DNA of 64,000 nt from Acanthosepion pharaonis (GCA_903632075.3 CAHIKZ030005499.1:321001-385000); one strand, 5' to 3'; shown: positions 32,477 through 43,430, numbered from the stretch's first letter. The notes: generated by a model not told the origin, from the letters alone. Numbers and translations are program-made.

Positions 32477-32560
<84 letters not shown>
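32477..32560. repeat. (TA)n microsatellite
   Basis: Pure TA tract of about 84 bp. Confidence 0.95.
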
Positions 32561-32566
<6 letters not shown>

Positions 32567-32639
32567 CCGTCACGTGATCTAATTATTTCAAGATGAGGTC
32601 AACTTTGCTTGCTCTCGGTCAATCCGTGTTCAAATCCAA

Positions 32640-32775
32640 GTGTCTGTAGCGACACTTTATTTCTGTATGACATAGAGAAAAATTACCATGCGAGGAACGA
32701 AACACGTTGGCATAAAAGGTTTTCCTTGTTGTCATTTCTTTTTTTATTTTCGTTTTTTTTTTTAATTCTGTTTTT
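32640..32775 (+). mobile_element. Family E element, decayed partial copy
   Basis: GAGGAACGAAACACGTTGGC, then AAAAGGTTTTCCTTGTTG, resembles the right arm of family E. The hammerhead-like core is only partly recognisable. Confidence 0.4.
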
Positions 32776-33830
32776 ACCTTGCGAAATGTATTTAAAAATG
32801 CTACTATTTATTACATAAAGGTGTAACATATGTCATGTAACATAAAAGCGTAACATATCTGTTACGTACAGTTAATATATTATTTTTCTCTATAATATTG
32901 TTATTCCTAACAACTATATCGATGACAAAATTGAATCTTTCTCGAGTAATCTGTGTTTTTTTTATATATAAATCTGTGTTTTGTGTCTAAAAGAGAAAAA
33001 AATGTATGCTGAATTTTAGCCTTAGTAAAATAAGTTTACCGTTGAAAAACTTAAATATGGAAGCACGTGTGATGTTTAATACTACAAAATTAATAAAAAA
33101 AATATTAATAAGAATGCTGTTATGTAAAGTTAATGTTATAATTAAATTTAATAAATTTAATCTGATATTTTTAAATATTGTAAATCAAGTTTAGAATACC
33201 TTAACTCCAAACCTGCAGCTAAAACACGCATTTTTCAGAGTCAATTTTTTTCTAGGTTCTTCTATAATCATAAAAAAAGCATATTTATGACAAAATAAGT
33301 AAGAGTAACAATAATTACTTTATTCCCAAACAATAGATAAATAGAATAAAAATAGTTATTTTCATATTTATTTTATTTCATGTCATAATTTTGTTCCATA
33401 AATTATAGTTCCGGTACAGGTTTTATTTCATTAGAAATGTTTTAACGTGGATAATTAAATCAAAGATTTAAAGGCATATAATATTACGTGCGCATTTGTT
33501 AAAGGGGTGATCTGAACCCCAGCCAAATTATGCATTAATTGTAATAAGATCTTATACTATACCAAGATAAATAGGATTAAGTTTTGAGCCAAATGAATTA
33601 GGTTCTTAATCTTTACTTTTTTGTTTGAACTAAGCCGAAAACAACATCGAATTACCGCAAAGCCAAACCGAAATCAAAGATCTTCGCTCCCAGTGGAACG
33701 ATGGGATCTGAGATAGGCCTCCAGTTTTGCGCCTGAGTTGCGATGTGACTTGGCCTTAAGTGAGGAACGCCGTCAACGTTTCCCAAGGGGATAAATACAT
33801 AAATGAATTTAATGAACTCAATTAATTTCA
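32776..33830. other. AT-rich anonymous DNA
   Basis: No repeat or gene recognised. The 62-codon frame at 33006 is low-complexity. Confidence 0.4.
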
Positions 33831-33836
33831 AGCCGC

Positions 33837-33846
33837 TCTCTCTCGC

Positions 33847-33914
<68 letters not shown>

Positions 33915-33962
33915 TATATATGTGAGATAAAGATGTATATATATATATATATATATATATTA
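33837..33962. repeat. (CT)n then (TA)n tracts
   Basis: A CT run of about 28 bp runs into TA (33867-33907). A second TA tract lies at 33934-33962. Confidence 0.9.
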
Positions 33963-33969
33963 TGTATCA

Positions 33970-34189
33970 AAGGGCAATATTGGGGAAAATGTAAGACAAA
34001 GTGGAAAAAGTTTTCTTGTTTGTGACGCGTTTCGTTCTTTAGGACATAATCGGACTCAATTAACATTCCCAGCATTCCTCGTTCGTGCGCATGTGTAGTC
34101 GCAGCAACATAACAAATTTAGTTAGTTTGGGTCTTAATGGACGAAACGCCTCAGAAACAAGAAAGCTTAATTCGACACATATATTTTCC

Positions 34190-34195
<6 letters not shown>
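33970..34195. mobile_element. Family E inverted-repeat element with motif in both arms
   Basis: The left arm (CAATATTGGGGAAAATGTAA ... CTTGTTTGTGACGCGTTTCG) and right arm (GGACGAAACGCCTCAGAAAC ... TATTTTCCCAATATA) are inverted repeats. The minus strand at 34024-34053 reads CCGATTA, TGTCC, TAAAG, AAC, GAAAC, GC, GTC, a near match to a hammerhead core with a short stem II. The right arm carries GGTC-TTAAT-GGAC-GAAAC on the + strand. TA repeats border both sides (right one 34196-34236). Confidence 0.65.
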
Positions 34196-34240
<45 letters not shown>

Positions 34241-34435
34241 GGGGGAACAAATATTTGTGACGCACTTTATTTATTGTATTTCCAATTAATGAATAACCAT
34301 CCTTTCCATATAAATAAATGCACACAGATGCATATAAAATAGAAAAAAAATTGATTTAATAGAAGTAAAACCCATTTAGCCATTTTCCCTGCTAGTGGTA
34401 CCATGTAACTCGTTACTATCTGTCAGCTGTGACAT

Positions 34436-34745
34436 AGAGAGATGATGAACATCCTGAAGATTCTTCTCACCACGTTGCTTCAGCGTTCTGATGTCATGAA
34501 GAATCGGTCATGTCAAACGGACGATGTCCAGAACTATAAAAGATGATTCTCTCTCTCTCTCTCTCTGTTTACATCTCTCCTTCTATCTCCGCATAACGCT
34601 GCGTTAGTCACATCGGATTTCGGAAAAATGGATAGTCTCCTGGCGTTGCCTCCCACGGCAAATGAGCTACAACTGTGCCACACCCCGTCATGCACCCTCT
34701 CACTGAGCCAGGGCTAGTAGTTGGAGGGAAAAAGATATAAGCTGC
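34436..34745 (+). promoter_or_regulatory. Promoter-like segment (weak)
   Basis: AACTATAAAAGATG (34533-34546) is a good TATA-type box, followed by a CT run. An ATG at 34628 opens a short frame (MDSLLALPPTANELQLCH) with no recognised domain. It could be the edge of an unrecognised retroelement or a chance match. The stretch 34237-34435 holds nothing recognised. Confidence 0.2.
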
Positions 34746-34804
34746 TAACTAGGAATTACAAGGAAAAAAAGGATCCCACATGACCAACGCAGGGTTAATA
34801 ATGA

Positions 34805-35645
34805 ATATTGTTATAGCATACCTACGGACGATAATGGCTATGTCCCCATTCACATAAATACAGTAGTAAATACTGTATGTTGGCCTGCAGTTGGAGATTC
34901 GTCTCCAGCTGTGCTGGTCAAGCTCTCTGCCTCCGGGCAGATAGGATACCCAGACAAGACCAAGTTGAAAGGCAGAGTCTCGTCTCGGGAAACAGCTACC
35001 CGACCCCATTTTATATGGGGAATTTTTGGCCGAGCCTATGGGCTCGGATACCCCACATTAAATTCAGCCTTGTGCCACATCTGACTGCGTGGGGCGGTTG
35101 GTAATTATCCTGCTGTTGGAGATTCATTGTGGAATTCACTTGACTCACTTATAGCAGTTGACTAATTCTTCTACGCGCCGCTGTCGAATCTTATATGCGT
35201 TGTTCTTGTCCTAAGTATTATCGTTCATTACCAACCTTCGTTTGATTATTCTATTCATGTATGTTAATCTGCAATCGGAGATTAGTCTCCAGCTGTGCTG
35301 GTCAAACTCTCTGACTCTGGGCAGAGAGGATCCTCAGAGGAGGCTATGTCCAACGGCAGAGTCTCGTCTCAGGAAACAGCTACCCGACCCAGTTTTATAC
35401 GGGGTCTACGAGGAATTTTTGGCCGAGCCTACGGGCTCGGATACCCCACATTAAATTCGGCCTTGTGCCATTTCTGACCGCGTGGGGCGGTTGGTAGATA
35501 TACTGCAATTGGAGATTCATTGTGGAATTCACTTTTAGCAGTTGACTACTTCTTTTGCGCGCCGCTGGCGAATCTTATATGTGTTGTTCTTGTATTATGA
35601 TTCATTTCCAACCTTCGTTTGATTTTTCTATTCAGTAACTTCCGC
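34805..35645 (+). repeat. Family C repeat, two tandem copies
   Basis: GAGATTCGTCTCCAGCTGTG is at 34893, and the same module recurs at about 35279 (GAGATTAGTCTCCAGCTGTG), a period of about 385 bp. Both copies have GGCCGAGCCTA.GGGCTCGG, GTGGGGCGGTTGGTA and the terminal TCTATTCA. The 35-bp outer end CATACCTACGGACGATAATG is present only on the first. Confidence 0.8.
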
Positions 35646-35980
35646 GAGGTCACAACAAATGTATAATTTTTTCCTCGCCAGTAGCACAACTTCGAGTTTC
35701 ATGCACAATGTAATTATCAGGTGCTGATTGAAACCTGAGCGTTACATAATTTAAACAGAGATTTGTGTACCACATTTTAATGATATTGAAGCAGTACGTA
35801 TAATTACGGTGTGACGTGGAAATAATATTAAGCTAATAATATCTAAACATATACAAATACTCTTATACACATATTTACATACCTGCAAATTCAAATATAT
35901 AACTATAATTCAAACAAAAAATACCCATCTAATATATAGTTTTACAAATGATATAAATGTACACACAAATAAATATCCAC

Positions 35981-35986
<6 letters not shown>
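35646..35986. other. No recognisable feature
   Basis: Anonymous AT-rich DNA. Confidence 0.4.
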
Positions 35987-36044
<58 letters not shown>

Positions 36045-36109
36045 CCTAAAGAGCCAGGAACAAAACAACCTACTGGATCTTCAGGGTAATATTTTCCAAC
36101 TGAGTATTA

Positions 36110-36170
<61 letters not shown>

Positions 36171-36235
36171 TACACCTAGTGACCCAGACAAACCTACCTA
36201 GGTTTCACTAAACGGATCGTCAGGGAAAGTAAGGC
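35987..36235. repeat. (TA)n tracts and diverged flank motif
   Basis: TA tracts at 35987-36041 and 36115-36169. The second is followed by TAGTGACCCAGACAAACC, CTAGGTTTCACTAAAC and GGATCGTCAGG, a diverged copy of the flank at 3786-3854. Confidence 0.75.
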
Positions 36236-36461
36236 TTACTTTCCTCTGCTCTATGGTTGTATTGAGCGCTTTTGTTAGTTAGTTGTTTACTCGTATCGGG
36301 GGTTTTTTCTTTGGGCTTCAGACTTGTATCTGTGCGATTTTTTGTCGGCAGAAGTTCATGTTTGTAGCTCTTTCTTTTTTAAAACTTTTTTCCCTCGAGA
36401 TTGATTTGATTATTAGCAAATCAAAAATTCGAGGGTTTTTCGAAACGAGTCTAGTTATCTA

Positions 36462-36465
<4 letters not shown>

Positions 36466-36521
<56 letters not shown>
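36466..36521. repeat. (TA)n microsatellite
   Basis: Pure TA tract of about 56 bp. Confidence 0.95.
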
Positions 36522-36525
<4 letters not shown>

Positions 36526-36705
36526 TAATGGTCAGAGTTGAATCGGACGAGGAAACAGTGCTAAATATACGCGTGAAAAATAAAATAAAAGTAAAAAATA
36601 ACATGTAATAACATGGAGAGCTTTTAACTTTGAAAACAGGAAATCAGTCGAATTCGCTACCTTGGTTTCAACCTTACGGTATCCTCATTCAAGCTAGTAA
36701 GTCTT

Positions 36706-36969
36706 ATGTCCTTTACCAAACTTGCTGACAATCTGTGGAATTTAAAAGAAGAAAAGAAACAACAGGGATCCAATTGTAAGTTGGAAATTTTTTTTAAAAA
36801 GGCGAAGCCCTACAAGAACTACAACAATATTTGTAACCCTCTGCCAACAAAAAAAATTAGCAATAATGACATTTCCGGATCTAAAGAACCCGTTGAAGCA
36901 AAAATCCGAAGTCTTGAGTCCTGCATGCATATTAAGAATTTCCTCTTAAGCACATATGAGGCTGGATAA
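36706..36969 (+). CDS. Hypothetical 87-codon frame
   Basis: ATG at 36706 opens a frame reading MSFTKLADNLWNLKEEKKQQ and onwards, lysine- and asparagine-rich, to TAA at 36967. I recognise no domain, promoter or homologue. In AT-rich DNA a frame of this size is not exceptional. It is listed only because its residue composition is more varied than that of neighbouring chance frames. Confidence 0.12.
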   Translation: MSFTKLADNLWNLKEEKKQQGSNCKLEIFFKKAKPYKNYNNICNPLPTKKISNNDISGSKEPVEAKIRSLESCMHIKNFLLSTYEAG

Positions 36970-37215
36970 AAAAAAAGTATATTTCAATCACCCCACTTCC
37001 AACCTATACATTACCCTTGCTTTACTTCTCTTCTCGCTTCCTCTTCTTCACACCCTCCTCCTCTCTTTCTATCAACGTCGTGCATTTGTTTATTTACATT
37101 AAAAAAATAATGTCGCGCTCATTAGCTTTTATTAAAAAATAAAGCATAGGAAGGTCATTTGACAAAAATCACCTAGGGATACCGTAAGGATTCAAATGAT
37201 CTCCTGATTTTTAAA
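36970..37215. other. No recognisable feature
   Basis: AT-rich with a CTTCCTCTT-type pyrimidine patch (37020-37075). Confidence 0.4.
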
Positions 37216-37349
37216 GTATATATATATATATATATATATATGTGAAAATATATAGAAAACAGGAAGGAACTGGTTAGGTAAATAATCCAAAGTCCCTGAG
37301 TATTTTAGTTATTATTTTTTTAAAATAGTGCTCGATACAAAAGTAGAGC

Positions 37350-37405
<56 letters not shown>
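37216..37405. repeat. (TA)n tracts
   Basis: TA tracts at 37216-37241 and 37354-37404 with anonymous DNA between. Confidence 0.9.
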
Positions 37406-37407
<2 letters not shown>

Positions 37408-37642
37408 CTCTCCTGTCCTATTCGAGGATCAGCAACAGCCCAAACACTAACACATATGACTTGATTATAGTGGTGAAGGCGTTGTGCAGAATCAGACTCT
37501 TTGAAGGATCGAATACGAAGACCTGGTGCACTGCGTGCCACAAGGTCCTCAAACAACCCTGCGCAGGTTTTGAATTCAGAGTTGCCCTTCTCTAGACCAG
37601 TTGCCATCCAAGGGCTATAGAGCCCTGTCTGTCTTGTTATTC

Positions 37643-37645
<3 letters not shown>
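37406..37645 (-). mobile_element. Dispersed repeat (family H) joined to partial SINE
   Basis: GGACTCTCCTGTCCTATTCG, a CAAGGTCCTCAAACAACCCT block and TTTTGAATTCAGAG match 40424-40577. The end 37588-37645 (GACCAGTTGCCATCCAAGGG) is the middle of the tRNA-derived SINE. In both places family H lies between a TA/GT tract and SINE sequence, so H may be part of a longer SINE version. Confidence 0.6.
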
Positions 37646-37646
<1 letters not shown>

Positions 37647-37711
<65 letters not shown>

Positions 37712-37750
37712 ATGTACAGATAGATAGATAGAGATAGATAGATAGATAAT
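37647..37750. repeat. (TA)n, (TG)n and (GATA)n cluster
   Basis: TA tract to 37697, TG run to 37712, then GATA repeats from 37721. Confidence 0.9.
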
Positions 37751-37787
37751 TAATTCTACATTCATAAACTCATACACATCTATTCAT

Positions 37788-37990
37788 TGGCACTTCGATG
37801 TGTAATGATTATCATGTCTGCCTTGCTAGATCATTTACACCTAGGTAGTGAGTTCGTTCCTCACTGTGTGCTCCACGCTTTTGGCCTTCTTTCACATCTA
37901 AACTACGCAACTGAGTAGTAAATTTAATCCTCTCTGACACTCTGAGTACTGTCGGGCTTGTGTTACATCTAAGCTACACTTAGTAAATTA
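37788..37990 (+). mobile_element. tRNA-derived SINE, second family, decayed
   Basis: GTGTAATGATTATCATGTCT (A-box area), then AGTAGTGAGTTCGTTCCTCA (B-box area), then CACATCTAAACTAC. Better copies are at 52190-52452. Part of the unit appears twice. Confidence 0.6.
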
Positions 37991-37995
37991 CTATA

Positions 37996-37999
<4 letters not shown>

Positions 38000-38029
<30 letters not shown>
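38000..38029. repeat. (TA)n microsatellite
   Basis: Pure TA tract of about 30 bp. 38030-38620 has no recognised feature. Confidence 0.9.
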
Positions 38030-38032
<3 letters not shown>

Positions 38033-38619
38033 ACAAAATACGTTATACTTAATGGATACATGTGTTTGAGCAAGCCTCTCTGTATTTTTAAGCAGTATAT
38101 TTTCGCCTACAGTTCGGGTTTTGTTGAGAGCTTTTAATAAAGAAAATTGTGCATGTATGAATAATATGCATAAGGGTTGGCCAAAACGTAAGCAGATAAG
38201 TAAGTAAAAAAAAAATCAAAATCTGGAAGACTTACCTGAGAAATTATCGAACGAAGGTTTTTTCTGTAATGTCGTTAAGAGGACTGTGAATCAGTGTTAA
38301 AAAGTTACATTTTCAAACACTATTTCCAAATATGGAAAAAGATGCCCAGAAAACCTGCCGGACCAGTTTGTTTCTTCAGGTTGGACGTGTCTCGAGATGG
38401 CATTTTGTACGTCAATGTAGATCCTCCGCCTCCTCCTCCGCTTTCTCCTCCTTTCTTCATTAAGTATTAGCTCAAATGTATTAAATATCTTACCTTGTGG
38501 TTTAAAGAAGAAAAAGGGAGATATTTCTTTTTAAGCGGCCAGTAAACTTTGGGACAACAAAGAAAACATTTGTACTTTTTGTGTTGCTGTATAAACTTAA
38601 GGGGACAGGAGTTTAATTG

Positions 38620-38623
<4 letters not shown>

Positions 38624-38669
<46 letters not shown>
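38624..38669. repeat. (TA)n microsatellite
   Basis: Pure TA tract. Confidence 0.95.
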
Positions 38670-38671
<2 letters not shown>

Positions 38672-38681
38672 CAAGAAACGC

Positions 38682-40350
38682 CGTCCTGGGTATGACGATA
38701 AACTACATCCGCGTCCTGGGTAAGACGATAAAATATTTACAACAGCAAGGCCTCTGATCAGGAGGTTTTGTAGAGCGTGGACCCACCTCTTAATTGCTGG
38801 TGTTCCCAGCTCCACCCTAATCCGGGGTGGTAGCATCTGTTAGGGTCCCAGCTATGGGCAAATAGTTAACCCCAAAACTGGGGTAAAAACACTATGAAAT
38901 TGCAAAAATAGGTTTTAATACCAGGAATACTTTGAAAAACAAAATCATTTCCAGCAAAAATTTATGAACAAAAAAAAAAAAATTACCAGCTATACATTTT
39001 TGAGGAAAAATATTACCAGCCATAGTTTTCTTGAAAAAAATAATTACCAGCAACACATTAAAAAAAAAAAAATTAATACCAGAAATAGATTTTTGATAAA
39101 ATAATATATTACCAGCAATGAAAATTTTGTCGGCATTAAATAACCCATTGGGGTTGATATGACGTAAAACAAACCAAACCAAACTAAACCATAGAAACTC
39201 GATACCTAAGCTTTAAAATGAATTTAATAAAAAAATAAAGAATTTTTCATAAAGCCGTTATTTTAGTCTTAATTTCAAGCTATTAGATTAAATTTACTAT
39301 TTCCAATAAGCATATAATAATTTATTTTCTTAAGACAACAGTGTCCATAATATATTTTATTCCTAAAATCAATTAAAAGCTTATCTAATTAAATAATCGC
39401 TTAATTTTATTGCATTTCTAATTTTACAATTCAGATCAGGTTTTCGGTTTTTCTGGGGATTCTATTTTACTTTCTCGAAATTTCATAAAATTAAATAAAT
39501 GTGTGGGATTGGGGTGGGGGTGTTGTAACAAATGTAAAATATCTTTTTAGTAAGATTTTCTAAAAAAAAAAAAAAGAAAAAGAAAAAGGAAAAAAAAAAC
39601 AACATTTCTAAAATAAACTCATTCATTTGTGGATAGATCCTGAATGGCAATTATTTGATTTTGTAAGGATTTTCAAATCAAAGAGGTTTCACCTCAAAAA
39701 AGGCGCTAAAATTTCTGATACTAATCTTTGCCCAAATTGACGCAAAAAAAAGAAAGAAAAAACAAGATGTTTACCAAAATTTCAAACGTTATAAAAGGAA
39801 TCAAAAATATAATCTAATAATAAAAAAAATCCTTTGCTTTTTCCTCTTAATGATAACTTTTGATGATAAAACTTTATTTTTATTAAGTTTTGGTTTTCCT
39901 GGGTATGATGATAAACTACATCCGACACCAAGGCATCTGAAATGGAGACTTTGACGAGCGTGGAATCACCTATTAATACCTGTTGTTCCCTGGTCCACTA
40001 TAACCCGGGTTGGTAGCACCTGATGGGTCCCAGCTATGGGCAAATAGTTGACCCTGAAACTGGTGTTAAAACTTTTTGTTAAGACTTTTGTAGTAAAAAT
40101 ACCAGCAACACATTTTTTTAAAAAATACCAGCAATCCTTAAAAAAAAAAAAAATAAAATAATACCAGCAATATATTTGACTCTCGACAAAAACCCTCTTT
40201 CCAAAGATACGTCAATGAAACGTGAACTACGAATTAATTTCTTACAAAGAATACATATTCTATTCATATAAACCTATCCTAAAAAATCTTGTCGGTATTA
40301 AATAACCCATTGATTTTGATATGCCGTAAAAAAATAAACCTGGTATGCTA
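38682..40350. repeat. ~1.2-kb tandem repeat, 1.4 copies, with ACCAGCAA minisatellite
   Basis: CTGGGTATGA.GATAAACTACATCCG starts at 38686 and again at about 39899. Both copies then have GGTCCCAGCTATGGGCAAAT then AGTT and a run of spaced ACCAGCAA-like units separated by A/T-rich filler (38940-39120 and 40098-40170). TAAATAACCCATTG closes each. The segment 39545-39890 is the dispersed repeat also present at 18713-19065. Confidence 0.75.
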
Positions 40351-40363
40351 ATCTTTAGTGGTA

Positions 40364-40367
<4 letters not shown>

Positions 40368-40420
<53 letters not shown>

Positions 40421-40421
40421 A
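40368..40421. repeat. (TA)n then (TG)n
   Basis: TA run followed by TG run, directly next to family H. Confidence 0.95.
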
Positions 40422-40423
40422 TG

Positions 40424-40790
40424 GTGGACTCAACTGTCGTATTCGACGCATGAGGGTCAAGCAACTCAGTTCCTAGGAACCGACAGCCAGACACCAGCAT
40501 TTTTTTTGAAGGGCCGAAGGCAGCGACACTACGTAGCACAAGGACCCCAAACAACTCTCCACATATTTTGAATTCAGAAAGTTGGCATCCAAGGCTATAG
40601 AAACCAGTCTGTCCTGCTATTTACCCATAGCTGAGGGACAGAAGAAGAGGATTAATAACTTTCCCAAGTTATTAGCACGTAAGTGAATGTAATGGATTTG
40701 ACTGGAATTGAATGTAATGGATTTGACTGGAATTCGAACACGGCTCTCTGATTCCTCAATCCGAGCCTCTATCCATTACTGCACCGTGCC
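40424..40790 (-). mobile_element. Family H plus tRNA-derived SINE
   Basis: Family H (40424-40577) is followed by the SINE (40578-40790) with CATCCAAGGCTATAGAA, GTCTGTCCTGCTATTTACCC, and the tRNA end CGAACACGGCTCTCTGATTC. A 25-bp piece (TTGAATGTAATGGATTTGAC...) is tandemly doubled at 40683-40735. 40791-41090 has nothing recognised. Confidence 0.75.
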
Positions 40791-41082
40791 TTCTTATTTT
40801 AACTGGTTCAAAATGTATACGTTGTTATGATTAGCGTTTTTCTGAGGAGGTATAAATATGAGATCTGATAATAATTTAAATATATGCCTTGATGAAACTT
40901 TTGAAGTGAAACACCGGAGTTGGTCCACTGAGATAATCGCATTACCACATTTTTTGATTCACAGAATCATAACTCTAGTTATCTATTTACCGCTTTGAGG
41001 CAGACATTCAGATAACCTAAAATTTCTAGTAATTTTTACGCATCTTTAAATGTGTACTTGAATGGTATTATTCTTGTCAATA

Positions 41083-41091
<9 letters not shown>

Positions 41092-41127
<36 letters not shown>
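41092..41127. repeat. (TA)n microsatellite
   Basis: Pure TA tract. Confidence 0.95.
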
Positions 41128-41130
<3 letters not shown>

Positions 41131-41244
41131 AGAAAGGTGTAGACAGAATAACATTCCAATAACCAAAAACACTATTCCTAAAAAAAGTGCTCAATAGAGA
41201 ATAGAGCAAATATTATTTGTTCAAAAATTATAGCATAAGCAGGT

Positions 41245-41410
41245 TATAATTGACCCACGCAGCAAGATGTGGCACAAGGCCGAGTTTAAAGTGGGGCATC
41301 CGAGCCCGTAGGCTCGGGCAAATATTCCCTATAGACCACGTTAAAACGGAGTCAGTTTACCGAGACGAGACTCTGCCCTTCGTCTGGGGAATACCCTCTG
41401 ACATAAGCCA
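41245..41410 (-). repeat. Family C repeat, partial
   Basis: The minus strand has CAGAGTCTCGTCTCGGTAAA, GGAATATTTGCCCGAGCCTA and CACTTTAAACTCGGCCTTGT, as in 26820-27115. Confidence 0.7.
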
Positions 41411-41499
41411 GGTAAGTAACATAAACAGGTTATAACATCACTACAAAAATAGCCATTTTGTCTCAACACTTCTGGTGTCTTCTCAACTGATGGTGTTGA

Positions 41500-41502
<3 letters not shown>

Positions 41503-41543
<41 letters not shown>
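41503..41543. repeat. (TCTA)n
   Basis: Short TCTA run immediately before the family D element, possibly its insertion target. Confidence 0.9.
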
Positions 41544-41544
<1 letters not shown>

Positions 41545-41941
41545 CTAGCAGTAGAGCCCGGCGTTGCCCGGGGATGTAACAGTAAGAGATATATCAAGTT
41601 TCGACCATCATAAAGACTGAAAAATAAAATTGACAAAGATTATTGTTTAAGGTTGAGACGGACACGCATGTCTTAATTATTTTTTTTTGTTTTTTTGTTT
41701 TTTTTTAACGAATTGGTCAAACTCAAACAAAAACATTGTTTTCAATCATTATGAGTCTATCGATTGAATAGAATTTTATTATAAACAATTGTCTTATAAA
41801 TGGAATTTTTAAAGCATTCTGAATGTAAAAATAAATAAAAAAGTGTGCAAGACAATAAGAAACACTACCTGCCAAAAAAAAAGTGAAGTTTTCTTTGAAA
41901 TCGGTTGAAAAATGTAGGAAATCCGATCCCATATATAAACG

Positions 41942-42006
<65 letters not shown>

Positions 42007-42230
42007 CCTGGGTTTTATAATAAGTATAACTCGATATGAGTTGTCCCCTTTCATTCTGGCCACAGAATCGTGTTTTATCGTGTTTTCAAATTGATTTCGT
42101 AAAAATTGTGTTTTTCAATTTTTGGCGCTGTCAGAATTTCCTACAAGGTAATTTTACGTAGTCCTGTGAAGTTTTGTTGAAATCGGTTTCCAAAAAATGT
42201 AGGAAATCAATCCAATATATAAACGTACAG

Positions 42231-42265
<35 letters not shown>

Positions 42266-42290
42266 ATCTGGGTTTTATAATAAGTAAGAT
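41545..42290 (+). repeat. Dispersed repeat with GAGCCCGGCGTTGCCCGGG head (family D), copy 1
   Basis: Starts CTAGCAGTAGAGCCCGGCGT and ends ATAATAAGTAAGAT. It is nearly identical over its length to 50717-51410. Inside, a block (TGAAATCGGTT...GTAGGAAAT.CGATCC, TATAAACG, (CA)n, CTGGGTTTTATAATAAGTA) occurs twice, giving (CA)n tracts at 41942-42005 and 42231-42259. No ORF. Class unknown. Confidence 0.85.
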
Positions 42291-42295
42291 GTGTG

Positions 42296-42298
<3 letters not shown>

Positions 42299-42338
<40 letters not shown>
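42299..42338. repeat. (GA)n microsatellite
   Basis: Pure GA run. Confidence 0.95.
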
Positions 42339-42340
<2 letters not shown>

Positions 42341-42404
42341 TACCAAACTTAGGGAGTAAATGTAAAAGTGAACACTCGCTGTTGACTTCAGTGTTCACTT
42401 ATAT

Positions 42405-42450
42405 ATACAGGGTGTATCAAAATACTTTTACAAACTTTGTGGGCGGGTTC
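42405..42450. mobile_element. Possible Tc1/mariner terminus
   Basis: TATACAGGGTGTATCAAAAT is the kind of end found on Tc1/mariner elements (TA followed by CAGGGTGT). No partner terminus or transposase was found nearby. The remainder to 42760 is anonymous. Confidence 0.35.
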
Positions 42451-42760
42451 CTCACGCCAAAACAAAAAGCATTTTTTTTTATGTACTTTTTATCACATAA
42501 AATTTGATGAGGCGCGGGGAAATTTTCATTATGAAAATGCGGCCCAGAGAAAAAGTTTGAGGACCACTAAGTTTGAGAATTGGGATTTTTCGTACTAACC
42601 ACTAACCCCTGCTTGATTTGAAATTTAGCATATCTCCAAGTCTGTATACCACACGGTGCAACTAATATGAGGTGGCAAGTCATATAGAAGCCTGATCTTA
42701 ATCTGACAATCGGACGGATAATTCCGTTATTACGACCGCAGAATATCAATCAGAATTCAG

Positions 42761-42762
<2 letters not shown>

Positions 42763-42838
<76 letters not shown>
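42763..42838. repeat. (TA)n microsatellite
   Basis: Pure TA tract of about 76 bp. Confidence 0.95.
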
Positions 42839-42839
<1 letters not shown>

Positions 42840-42849
42840 TAATCTAGTT

Positions 42850-43110
42850 AAGGCGGTGGAGAATTTGGAGAAGGAATTAACAGGAGATAACTGACATCCA
42901 TTAGACATGGCACGTGGAACTAGAACAGTCTACTCCAGCGAGCGAAATAAAGGGTTCAGTCAGACATTCCAACCACCTGAAGAAGGCCGGAGCGTACAAC
43001 GGCCGAAACGTTGTGATAAATATGGTAACAAAGATGAGGATGATAGTCCGAACAATGTAAATAGTTTACATAATACCTCATCTCAGAAATATATACAGAT
43101 ATACTATTCA
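42850..43110 (+). repeat. Dispersed element, family F, best copy
   Basis: Order: GTTCAGTCAGACATTCCAAC, CACCTGAAGAAGGCCGGAGC, CAACGGCCGAAACGTTGTGA, AAAGATGAGGATGATAGTCC, then AACAATGTAAATAG and CTCATCTCAGAAATATATAC. The last 70 bp match the reverse complement of the 96-bp satellite monomer. GGCCG and CGGCC can pair between CTGAAGA and GAAAC. A GGAY/GTCC hairpin lies further on. Confidence 0.75.
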
Positions 43111-43139
43111 AAACTGAATATTTAGACAACTTAAGACTA

Positions 43140-43430
43140 TTATGTTTTATTTTTTCTTTTTCTATGTGCCATATTTCTTCTGTGGACTTTCATGGCTCTC
43201 CACAACTTCCTGTCCCTTGTAGCATTTAGGCGCGTTGCTATATCTCCTAATCGTTCTCCTGCCAAACATTTACACAAGCTCATTAGGTGGGTTATGTGAA
43301 GCTTGCCTCTGTTTCTTTTCCCTTCAATATATCCCGTGAGTGTCAAATTTTCCTAACCCACCTTCCTCATTATGTGCTCTGGGAATATCAACTGTCTCTC
43401 TCTGATGCTACTCTTTTTCTGATCTCTTAA
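43140..43430 (-). pseudogene. LINE ORF2 C-terminal fragment (minus strand)
   Basis: The frame 43140-43346 reads MTLTGYIEGKRNRGKLHITH, LMSLCKCLAGERLGDIATRL and RDRKLWRAMKVH, the terminal ORF2 segment. Sequence beyond it encodes the decayed RKRQL..HIMRK part. It is the most legible version of this segment in the window. Confidence 0.85.

Noticed and set aside
34533..34720. Host gene promoter and first exon
   Set aside because: A TATA-like box and a short frame exist, but there is no splice-linked downstream coding sequence and the area is surrounded by repeats. Kept only as a weak regulatory feature.
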